Shown here: piece by piece, positions 14,601 to 20,328 of the stretch
How positions within the stretch are numbered: position 1 is the first letter of the stretch
Layout: each line of letters opens with the position of its first letter
Source: GCA-020348365 sp964347995
GTDB taxonomy: Archaea; Thermoproteota; Bathyarchaeia; Bathyarchaeales; Bathyarchaeaceae
Assembly: GCA_964347995.1 (NCBI GenBank)
Contig: CAYGBA010000025.1
Location: 1-20,328, forward strand
Direction of reading: 5' to 3'
DNA length: 20,328 bases
Notes under the pieces: model-generated
Told to the model about the DNA's origin: nothing
Databases searched by the model: none
The model's input: only the letters and a program-made list of their open reading frames with translations
Position numbers and translations under genes: made by a program

Positions 14601-14624
14601 CCTCAAGGCAACCCAAAGACTTTC

Positions 14625-17501
14625 ATGGACATTTTAAGGCAGATCGAACGGAAGTGGCAAAAGGCGTGGGAAAGAGAGAAAATATTTGAGGCAGACCCTG
14701 ATCCCACAAGAGAAAAGCGCTTTGTGACCTTCCCCTATTCATACGTAAACGGGCCACTTCACGTTGGACACGCCTTCACAGCTGCTCGAGTCGATGCCTA
14801 CGTACGATTCAAGAGAATGCAGGGCTACAACGTCCTCTTTCCCTGGGCATGGCATTGGACAGGACAGGCCGCAGCGGGCGCGAGCGAAAGAGTCAAGCTT
14901 GGAGACGACGATTTTATTCGAGTTCTGAGAGAGATAGACCGTGTCTCCGAAGAGGACCTGAAGAGATTTGTTGACCCAACATACATGGCTTCCTATTACA
15001 CGGAGCAAAACAGGGAAACTGTAAGGGGTGTAGGCTTCTCAATAGACTGGAGAAGAGAGTTCCGGACAGCAAGCCCCACATTCAACAAGTTTATCGAGTG
15101 GCAATACAAGCGTTTACGTGAAAAGAGATATGTTGCCAAGGGAACACACCCAGTTGTGTGGTGCCCACACTGCGAGAGCCCAACAGGAGATCACGATAGA
15201 CAGGAAGGAGAAGGCGTCTCACCTGAGGAGTACACGCTTATAAAGTTCAGGATAGACGATGCTCGTCTGCCCGCAGCTACCTTCAGGCCCGAAACAATCT
15301 ACGGCGTAACCAACATGTGGATACATCCGGACGCCACCTACGTTAGGGCTAATGTTGACGGTGAGGAGTGGATCATAAGCGAGAAAGCCGCCATCAAACT
15401 GAGAGAACAAAGAAGAAATGCCGAGATAATCAGTCGATTCAAAGGTAGGGAAATCATAGGAAAGCATTTCATTAACCCGATCAACGGTAGGGAATTGGTT
15501 ATACTGCCAGGCTGGTTCGTGAGTCCCGAGCATGCCACTGGAATCGTTTACAGCGTCCCTGCACACGCACCCTACGACTGGGTGGCGTTAAGAGATCTGC
15601 AAGAGAAACCTGAGTCGCTGAAAGAGTTTGGTATTGAGGCTGATGTGGTGAAGAGTATTCAGCCCATCTCTATGATTCAGGTAGAGGGTTTTGGGGAATA
15701 CCCTGCAATTGAAATTGCGGACCGAATGGGAGTGAAGGATCAATATGATCCGAAGGCTGAAGAGGCAACGAAACAGCTGTATAAGAAGGAGTTTCACAGC
15801 GGCGTCCTCAAGAGCATCTGCGGGGAATACGCCGGAAAAACGGTTTATGAAGTGAAGGAGCGTTTGATTGGAGACTTCAAGAAAAGAGATATCGCAGACT
15901 CAATGTATGACCTGCCGCAACCGGTTGTCTGCCGGTGCTTGACACCGTGCATCGTAAAGATACTTGAAAACCAGTGGTTTCTAAGATATTCTGATGAGAC
16001 TTGGAAAGAGAAGACAAGAAGTGCCTTGAAGGAGGCTAAGATCTATCCAGAATCAGCTGTGCAATGGTTTCTGAACGTCATCGATTGGCTGAGAGACTGG
16101 GCTTGTGCCAGAAAGACTGGTTTAGGCACACCGCTTCCATGGAGCCCAGACTGGATAGTGGAAACCCTAAGCGACTCGACAGTCTATATGGCCTTTTACA
16201 CAATAAACAAGTACATCAGACAGCACAACATAAAGCCGGAACAGCTTACCACGGAAGTCTTCGATCACATATTCTATGGTAGAGGTAGCCTTGAGAAAGT
16301 ATCTGGAAAGTCGAGTATTGACAGCAACATATTGAAGAATATGCGAAGAGAATTTCTATACTGGTACCCTGTAGACCTGAGAAACTCCGCGAAAGAGCTC
16401 GTTCCAAACCACCTAACGTTCTTCCTTTTCCACCACACAGCCTTATTTCCAGATCACCTACCCAAGGCGATAGGCGTAAACGGGATGCTGATGATTGAGG
16501 GCGATAAGATGTCAAAATCGAAGGGTAACTTTGTAACCCTAAGAAGCGCTGTAGAAGAGTATGGCGCCGACGCGACGCGCTGTGGTCTGCTCCTCTGTGC
16601 CGAAGGCATGGATGATCCTGACTGGAGAAGAGAAAATGTTCGCGATGTCCGAAACAAGCTTGAGGCTTTCTACGCCTTGATAAATAGTATAATAGAAGCG
16701 GAAAGAGATGCGAAGATAGGCCATTTGGAGGAATGGCTAATCAGCAATTTACAACACCGCATCAGAAAAGTCACAGAAAGTATGGAGGCAATGAAGACAA
16801 GAACCGCCATAGAAAATGCCTTCTTCGAGGTCTGGAACGACATTCGATGGTACCGGCGAAGAAAGAAAAAGATCAATTCAGGAATTCTGAAGCAAACTTT
16901 GGAGACTTGGATACGCCTTCTGGCTCCATTCGCGCCGCACATGTGCGAGGAACTCTGGGAGAAGATCGGCAAAGAAGCGTTCATCTCACTAGCTGAATGG
17001 CCAAAATACGATGAAGGTAAAGTCAACGTCAGAGCAGAAGAAACTGAGGAGTTGATCAAGAATGTATTGGAAGATACGTCGAATATTCTTCGGGCAACCA
17101 AAATGTTGCCAAAGAAGATTTATTATTATTCAGCCGCGCCTTGGAAATGGACGGTCTATCTGAAGGCTCTAGAAGAGTCGACTTCCACAAGAATAGGTTT
17201 GAGTGCCTTTATGAAAGAGCTGATGGAAGATCCAGAGCTGAAGAAAGCGGCAAAGGATGTTGCGAAATTTGTCCGTCAAATCATAGACGAAATCAACCAG
17301 ATGCCTGATGACAAGAGACGTAGAGAATTACATATGGGGATGATGAATGAGAATGAGGCGCTAGGACAAGCAGAAGATTTCTTCGAAGGGGAATTCAACG
17401 CAAAGGTCTACACTTACAGTGAAGACGACATTCAACGCTACGACCCTAACAAAAAAGCTGGATTGGCAAGGCCATATCGCCCTGCGATCTACATCGAGTG
17501 A
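14625..17501 (+). CDS. leuS: Leucyl-tRNA synthetase (archaeal type)
   Basis: A 958-residue class I synthetase for tRNA-Leu. The ATP-binding signature HVGH is at residues 46-49 (in PLHVGHAFTAARVDAY) and the KMSKS loop at 628-632 (GDKMSKSKGNF). The CP1 editing domain lies between, with TFRPETIYGVTN and VYSVPAHAPYDWVAL including the aspartate that anchors the editing substrate. WCPHC and the later CRC/C cysteines are candidate zinc ligands. The anticodon-binding helical domain (APFAPHMCEELW) and the archaeal C-terminal extension (residues about 800-958) follow. Length is standard. It shares direction with alaS but has its own promoter 116 bases downstream of that gene. Confidence 0.96.
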   Translation: MDILRQIERKWQKAWEREKIFEADPDPTREKRFVTFPYSYVNGPLHVGHAFTAARVDAYVRFKRMQGYNVLFPWAWHWTGQAAAGASERVKLGDDDFIRVLREIDRVSEEDLKRFVDPTYMASYYTEQNRETVRGVGFSIDWRREFRTASPTFNKFIEWQYKRLREKRYVAKGTHPVVWCPHCESPTGDHDRQEGEGVSPEEYTLIKFRIDDARLPAATFRPETIYGVTNMWIHPDATYVRANVDGEEWIISEKAAIKLREQRRNAEIISRFKGREIIGKHFINPINGRELVILPGWFVSPEHATGIVYSVPAHAPYDWVALRDLQEKPESLKEFGIEADVVKSIQPISMIQVEGFGEYPAIEIADRMGVKDQYDPKAEEATKQLYKKEFHSGVLKSICGEYAGKTVYEVKERLIGDFKKRDIADSMYDLPQPVVCRCLTPCIVKILENQWFLRYSDETWKEKTRSALKEAKIYPESAVQWFLNVIDWLRDWACARKTGLGTPLPWSPDWIVETLSDSTVYMAFYTINKYIRQHNIKPEQLTTEVFDHIFYGRGSLEKVSGKSSIDSNILKNMRREFLYWYPVDLRNSAKELVPNHLTFFLFHHTALFPDHLPKAIGVNGMLMIEGDKMSKSKGNFVTLRSAVEEYGADATRCGLLLCAEGMDDPDWRRENVRDVRNKLEAFYALINSIIEAERDAKIGHLEEWLISNLQHRIRKVTESMEAMKTRTAIENAFFEVWNDIRWYRRRKKKINSGILKQTLETWIRLLAPFAPHMCEELWEKIGKEAFISLAEWPKYDEGKVNVRAEETEELIKNVLEDTSNILRATKMLPKKIYYYSAAPWKWTVYLKALEESTSTRIGLSAFMKELMEDPELKKAAKDVAKFVRQIIDEINQMPDDKRRRELHMGMMNENEALGQAEDFFEGEFNAKVYTYSEDDIQRYDPNKKAGLARPYRPAIYIE

Positions 17502-17551
17502 GTACAGGACTATTAAGAGGCTGTGATCTCTGAGATAAATAGATGAAAAGA

Positions 17552-17559
17552 TTTTATTT
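17552..17559 (+). promoter_or_regulatory. TATA box upstream of tRNA-Arg
   Basis: TTTTATTT about 34-41 bases before the first base of the tRNA, compatible with initiation a few bases upstream of the mature 5' end. Confidence 0.4.
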
Positions 17560-17592
17560 GTTGACCCCCAAGATTTTGAGGGATGAGACTTA

Positions 17593-17685
17593 GGGCCCGT
17601 GGCCTAGTCTGGATAAGGCGTCGGCCTTCTATTGCGGACAGAAGAGAGCCGGAGATCCGGGGTTCGAATCCCCGCGGGCCCGCCA
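17593..17685 (+). tRNA. tRNA-Arg(UCU) with 15-base intron and encoded CCA
   Basis: A full cloverleaf can be drawn: acceptor GGGCCCG/CGGGCCC (17593-17599 with 17675-17681), D stem GCCT/AGGC (17602-17605 with 17616-17619), anticodon stem TCGGC/GCCGG (17621-17625 with 17648-17652, one U-G pair), variable AGATC, and T arm CGGGG-TTCGAAT-CCCCG (17658-17674). Discriminator is G17682 and CCA is encoded (17683-17685). The anticodon loop has 22 bases instead of 7; removing 15 bases (17632-17646) at the standard 37/38 position leaves the loop CTTCTAA with anticodon TCT at 17628-17630, specifying Arg. The intron forms a textbook bulge-helix-bulge: CTTC pairs with GAAG (four pairs), with three-base bulges at both cut sites. 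Confidence 0.96.
17632..17646 (+). other. tRNA-Arg intron (BHB, position 37/38)
   Basis: The 15-base intron has a two-pair inner stem (TG with CA) closed by a CGGA loop, a central four-pair helix between loop bases 17626-17629 and intron bases 17641-17644, and three-base bulges TAT and AGA, each cut after the second base. It should be a substrate for any archaeal splicing endonuclease architecture. Confidence 0.88.
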
Positions 17686-17695
17686 AATTTCTGGG

Positions 17696-17727
17696 TTTCT
17701 CTGAACCTTCTCGGCTAAGGAGAGAAA
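17696..17727 (+). repeat. Bulged hairpin 11 bases after the tRNA
   Basis: TTTCTCT pairs with AGAGAAA (7 pairs) and, after a three-base GAA bulge, CCTT pairs with AAGG (4 pairs) around a seven-base loop. It may be a terminator, a 3' processing element or the start of a small RNA. Confidence 0.4.
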
Positions 17728-17777
17728 TGGACTGTTTGTGGTCGAACCATCTTCGAACCTTTTCGGAGTAGTAGGAA

Positions 17778-17787
17778 GATATATATC
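17778..17787 (+). promoter_or_regulatory. Palindromic TATA box of the HTH-phosphoribosyltransferase gene
   Basis: GATATATATC is a perfect ten-base palindrome preceded by the purine-rich GGAA, a plausible BRE. Initiation near 17808 would give a leader of about 40 bases before ATG 17847. Confidence 0.55.
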
Positions 17788-17792
17788 GTCTT

Positions 17793-17831
17793 AAATCAAA
17801 AATAGGGAGCACTAGCTTTACTGTTTGATTT
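17793..17831. promoter_or_regulatory. Inverted repeat around the predicted transcription start
   Basis: AAATCAAA (17793-17800) and TTTGATTT (17824-17831) are exact inverted copies, 23 bases apart, on either side of the predicted initiation point. The next gene encodes an HTH protein, so this is a candidate autoregulatory operator. Confidence 0.35.
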
Positions 17832-17846
17832 GTCGGTGCATATTGG

Positions 17847-18584
17847 ATGAATGGACCAAGCACGCACGCGGAAGAACTGAAGCTTAGGTTGATGACAATA
17901 GAGTTACTTCGAGCCGCGAAGAAGCATTACACGTACCGTGAGCTGTCGAGCAAGACCGATCTGCCGGTGACAGTTCTGAGCAGGTACGCAAAGGGACACG
18001 TTTTGCCAAACGCTGAGAGAGCTCGAAGCCTCTGGAAAATCCTGAAGAAACTCGTCGGTCTGGAAACTGAGCTTGGTAGGAAGATACGGTTTAACAAGGA
18101 TGGATATTTCGATAACACGTGGATAATCGGAGACTTCAACATACTTAGGCAAGCGTCGCGCCACGCCCTCACAACCTTCGCAGGAAGAAGGGTGACCAAG
18201 ATCTTGACAGCGGCTGTGGATGGCATACCCTTGGCGACTATGGTTGCAGACGCTTTAGGCGTAGATCTTGTGATTGCGAAGAGAAACAAGGAGGTTGGGG
18301 TTCCAGCCTTTTTAGAGGAAACGTACGTGCTAAGTAACTCTGGCGTCACCATGACACTTTACGTGCCAAAAAACGCCTTTAGACGGAGAGACAGCGTGCT
18401 CATAGTTGATGATATGATAAAAACGGGGGAGACCCAAGCCGCCCTCATCAACCTGATTCGCAAGGCAAGAGCCGAAGTTTCTGGAATATACTCCCTCATC
18501 GCCATCGGAAACGATTGGGAGAAGAAGATCAATCTGCCAAAACGGTGTCCAATTGAGGTTGTGACAAAGGTTAGGGCGAAGTAG
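17847..18584 (+). CDS. HTH-phosphoribosyltransferase regulator (GfcR/PurR-like)
   Basis: The 245-residue protein joins an N-terminal helix-turn-helix (about residues 28-60: YTYRELSSKTDLPVTVLSRY) to a type I phosphoribosyltransferase domain (about 95-240). The PRPP-binding motif VLIVDDMIKTGET is intact at 184-196, and a VDGIPLATMVADALG segment and a flexible-loop-like region precede it. Such fusions occur in archaea as GfcR-type regulators and purine-metabolism regulators; PRPP or nucleobase binding probably controls DNA binding. The enzyme motif is intact, so catalytic salvage activity cannot be excluded. It starts at ATG 17847 and has its own strong promoter. The following gene, mtnA, concerns adenine-releasing methylthioadenosine salvage, which hints at a purine link. 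Confidence 0.85.
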   Translation: MNGPSTHAEELKLRLMTIELLRAAKKHYTYRELSSKTDLPVTVLSRYAKGHVLPNAERARSLWKILKKLVGLETELGRKIRFNKDGYFDNTWIIGDFNILRQASRHALTTFAGRRVTKILTAAVDGIPLATMVADALGVDLVIAKRNKEVGVPAFLEETYVLSNSGVTMTLYVPKNAFRRRDSVLIVDDMIKTGETQAALINLIRKARAEVSGIYSLIAIGNDWEKKINLPKRCPIEVVTKVRAK

Positions 18585-18613
18585 TAGTCTGGCAGTAATT
18601 CTGAAATCCACAT

Positions 18614-18622
18614 CTTTTATAT
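18614..18622 (+). promoter_or_regulatory. TATA box upstream of mtnA
   Basis: CTTTTATAT about 100 bases before the mtnA start; initiation near 18648 would leave a leader of about 75 bases. A second A/T-rich patch (GATAAATA, about 18694-18701) is nearer but too close to the start. Confidence 0.4.
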
Positions 18623-18722
18623 CTCTCATTTCCGTCGAAGGTTTTTTGAGCCGAATTTTTGTTTTCATCAGAGCAAAATAATAATCAATGAATGATAAAT
18701 AGGAGTCGTTGAGGTTTGAGGC

Positions 18723-19733
18723 TTGAGAACGATACGGTGGAAAGACGGCGCAGTCATCACGATTGACCAGACAGAATTGCCTAACAAAATCGCATTTCTG
18801 AAGATGAAGAGATGTGATGAGGTGGCCTCTGCAATTGAAGGGATGAAGGTTCGAGGTGCACCGCTTATTGGTGTGGCGGCGGCCTATGGCTTGGCTCTCA
18901 GTGCTTTCCACTCAAAGGCAAAGAAGAGAGAGGAGCTGATGAAAGAAATTGAAGAATCTGCTGAAGTCTTGAGGAAATCTAGACCCACCGCTGTGAACCT
19001 TTTCTGGGCCGTTGACAGGATTCTGGAGACGGCGGAGGAAACTGTTGGAAATGCAACTGCTGTGGCTCAGGCCGTGGTTGACGAGGCTCAGAAGATGGCG
19101 GATGAAGACGTGGAAGTAAATCGTAAGATGGGTGAACATGGAGCAAGGCTGATTGATGATGGAGACGTTGTGTTGACGCACTGCAACGCGGGGAGTCTGG
19201 CGACAGTGGATTATGGCACAGCGCTGGGAGTGCTACGCGCTGCGTGGGAAAAGGGCAAGAAGATCCGCGTGATTGCAACAGAAACCAGACCTAAACTCCA
19301 AGGGGCAAGGCTTACAGCCTATGAGCTGCAGCGCGACGGCGTCCCAGTTACGCTAATCACGGACAGCATGATTGGCTACGTAACGTCTAAGCAGCTGGTG
19401 GACAAAGTCATTGTGGGGGCGGATAGAATAGTTCAGGATGCTGTGATAAACAAGATCGGCACCTACACGGTCGCAGTGCTGGCTCATGAGCATGATGTCC
19501 CTTTTTATGTGGCTGCCCCAAGATCAACCTTTGACCTAAATCAGACATCAGAAGATGTAGTTATCGAAGAGAGAACCTCTGAAGAAGTCACCCATTGGGG
19601 TTGTCAAAGAATAGCTCCACGCGGGATAGATGTGCTGAACCCAGCGTTTGACATCACTCCCATGAGATATGTAGATGCGATAATCTGTGAAACCGGGGTC
19701 TTTTCCCCAAGTGAACTTGAAAAGCCCGTGTGA
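18723..19733 (+). CDS. mtnA: Methylthioribose-1-phosphate isomerase (MtnA)
   Basis: This 336-residue protein belongs to the eIF2B-alpha/MtnA superfamily and fits MtnA, which converts 5-methylthioribose-1-phosphate to the ribulose form in methionine salvage. The diagnostic motifs are VRGAPLIG near the N-terminus, THCNAGSLATVDYGTALG with catalytic C154, ETRPKLQGARLTAYEL, VGADRI with catalytic D234, and NKIGTY. The CNAG form points to MtnA and not to the archaeal ribose-1,5-bisphosphate isomerase. TTG 18723 is the start, with GAGG eight bases upstream (18711-18714) and a family-like MRTIRW beginning. Confidence 0.92.
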   Translation: MRTIRWKDGAVITIDQTELPNKIAFLKMKRCDEVASAIEGMKVRGAPLIGVAAAYGLALSAFHSKAKKREELMKEIEESAEVLRKSRPTAVNLFWAVDRILETAEETVGNATAVAQAVVDEAQKMADEDVEVNRKMGEHGARLIDDGDVVLTHCNAGSLATVDYGTALGVLRAAWEKGKKIRVIATETRPKLQGARLTAYELQRDGVPVTLITDSMIGYVTSKQLVDKVIVGADRIVQDAVINKIGTYTVAVLAHEHDVPFYVAAPRSTFDLNQTSEDVVIEERTSEEVTHWGCQRIAPRGIDVLNPAFDITPMRYVDAIICETGVFSPSELEKPV

Positions 19734-19765
19734 TCTGACTTGTCTTCGTGGCTTAGATAATGAAG

Positions 19766-19773
19766 TTTAAATT
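19766..19773 (+). promoter_or_regulatory. TATA box of the endonuclease gene
   Basis: TTTAAATT centred about 29 bases before ATG 19799, with no ribosome site between, so the message is probably leaderless. Confidence 0.5.
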
Positions 19774-19798
19774 TCAAACCACACATGATAGCAGTAGC

Positions 19799-20328
19799 AT
19801 GCGTGAAGAAGGCCCTAACTTGGGAAGAGAATTGAAAAACATGGTTGATGAGAGTCCCGAAGAAGAAGGATTGAGAATAGTGGCTTTCCTTAGAGAGAAT
19901 GGTGTGCTGGTCTCTTCGCCAGGAGACATTGAGGGACTTTCCTCACGAGGTTACGGAGTCCCACAAGATGGGGGGTTGAATCTCACCTTCTACGAGGCGC
20001 TCTACCTGCTTGGTAAGGAAATTCTTGAAGTTGAGGACGGGAAGACTGGAGAGAAGATGAGCTTTCAGGATGTTCTCAAATGTTTCAAAGCGGGTGATGA
20101 GAACGCTTGGGTCAGGTATTTGATCTATCGCGACTTGAGAAGTCGAGGATACGTGGTAAGAGAAGGTTTCGGGTTAGGCATAGACTTCCGGGTGTATAAG
20201 CGAGGGGAGTATGGAGAGGAGACCGCCAAATATATGATATTTGGGATTCAGGAAGGGCAACCCGTAACTTTGGAAGAATTGGCGCGGGCTCAGATGAATG
20301 TTCAGAGCCTTAAGAAGAAGCTTGTGCT
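19799..20328 (+). CDS. endA: tRNA-intron endonuclease subunit (EndA family), 3' end outside window
   Basis: I read this frame by hand from ATG 19799; it is open to the window edge (176 codons and two bases, no stop). It has the EndA two-domain layout: an N-terminal domain (LTFYEALYLLGKEILEVED, about residues 62-80) and a catalytic-type C-terminal domain beginning YLIYRDLRSRGYVVREGF (107-124) with GIDFRVYKRG (127-136). The catalytic triad of the family is Tyr, His, Lys. Y133 is present, a lysine (K172-K174) is present in QSLKKKLV, but the histidine position in the EH(S/A)xY motif is T142 (ETAKYMI). It may therefore be a structural subunit of a heteromeric enzyme, or a variant. The last few residues are missing from the window. 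Confidence 0.88.
   Translation, partial: MREEGPNLGRELKNMVDESPEEEGLRIVAFLRENGVLVSSPGDIEGLSSRGYGVPQDGGLNLTFYEALYLLGKEILEVEDGKTGEKMSFQDVLKCFKAGDENAWVRYLIYRDLRSRGYVVREGFGLGIDFRVYKRGEYGEETAKYMIFGIQEGQPVTLEELARAQMNVQSLKKKLV

Noticed and set aside
14509..14624. C/D-box guide RNA in the alaS-leuS spacer
   Set aside because: GTGATGG and CTGA occur but only three bases apart, with no second box pair, so no guide RNA layout exists. The same check in the L12-alaS and leuS-tRNA spacers also failed.
17513..17863. 116-codon minus-strand open frame across the tRNA-Arg
   Set aside because: It is antisense to a complete tRNA and contains the GPRGFEPR string that typically appears when antisense tRNA is translated; no family match.

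Overview
The window is a stretch of archaeal chromosome carrying a translation and protein-export supercluster. It encodes archaeal/eukaryotic-type ribosomal proteins (S19e, L39e, L31e, L18Ae, L10/P0, L12/P1), aIF6, the RNase P protein Rnp4, prefoldin alpha, Spt5, archaeal-type AlaRS and LeuRS, a tRNA with a bulge-helix-bulge (BHB) intron, and a tRNA-splicing endonuclease. Archaeal TATA boxes lie about 25-30 bases before many starts, several transcripts look leaderless, and TTG and GTG starts are frequent. The moderate GC content and the mixture of genes suggest a mesophilic or moderately thermophilic member of the TACK/Thermoproteota side, possibly Bathyarchaeia. That placement is inference, not proof.

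Layout. 1-644: rnp4 and yhbY, overlapping by ATGA. 741-2052: an unfamiliar two-gene minus-strand module, separated from the ribosomal genes by an intergenic stretch with divergent promoters. 2421-4585: S19e, PDCD5-like protein, L39e, L31e with a striking acidic N-terminal extension, and aIF6, tightly packed. 4754-6363: L18Ae, prefoldin alpha and FtsY, with overlapping ends. 6441-8282: a D-aminoacyl-tRNA deacylase and a UbiA-family membrane prenyltransferase, lying between ftsY and secE. 8334-9507: SecE, Spt5/NusG and L11. 9558-11577: L1, L10 and L12, with their own promoter and an unusual structured L10-L12 spacer. 11722-17501: AlaRS and LeuRS, each with its own promoter. 17593-17685: intron-containing tRNA-Arg(UCU). 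17847-19733: an HTH-phosphoribosyltransferase regulator and MtnA. 19799 to the end: 5' part of a tRNA-intron endonuclease subunit whose catalytic histidine position appears to be threonine.

Most genes serve ribosome assembly, tRNA maturation and charging, nascent-chain handling (prefoldin) and membrane targeting (FtsY, SecE). The parts that do not fit standard expectation are the minus-strand module, the acidic tail on L31e paired with a tail-less L10, a possible RNA switch in front of L12, and the EndA-like protein next to a tRNA that needs splicing. I see no CRISPR array, transposon, integrase or phage gene.
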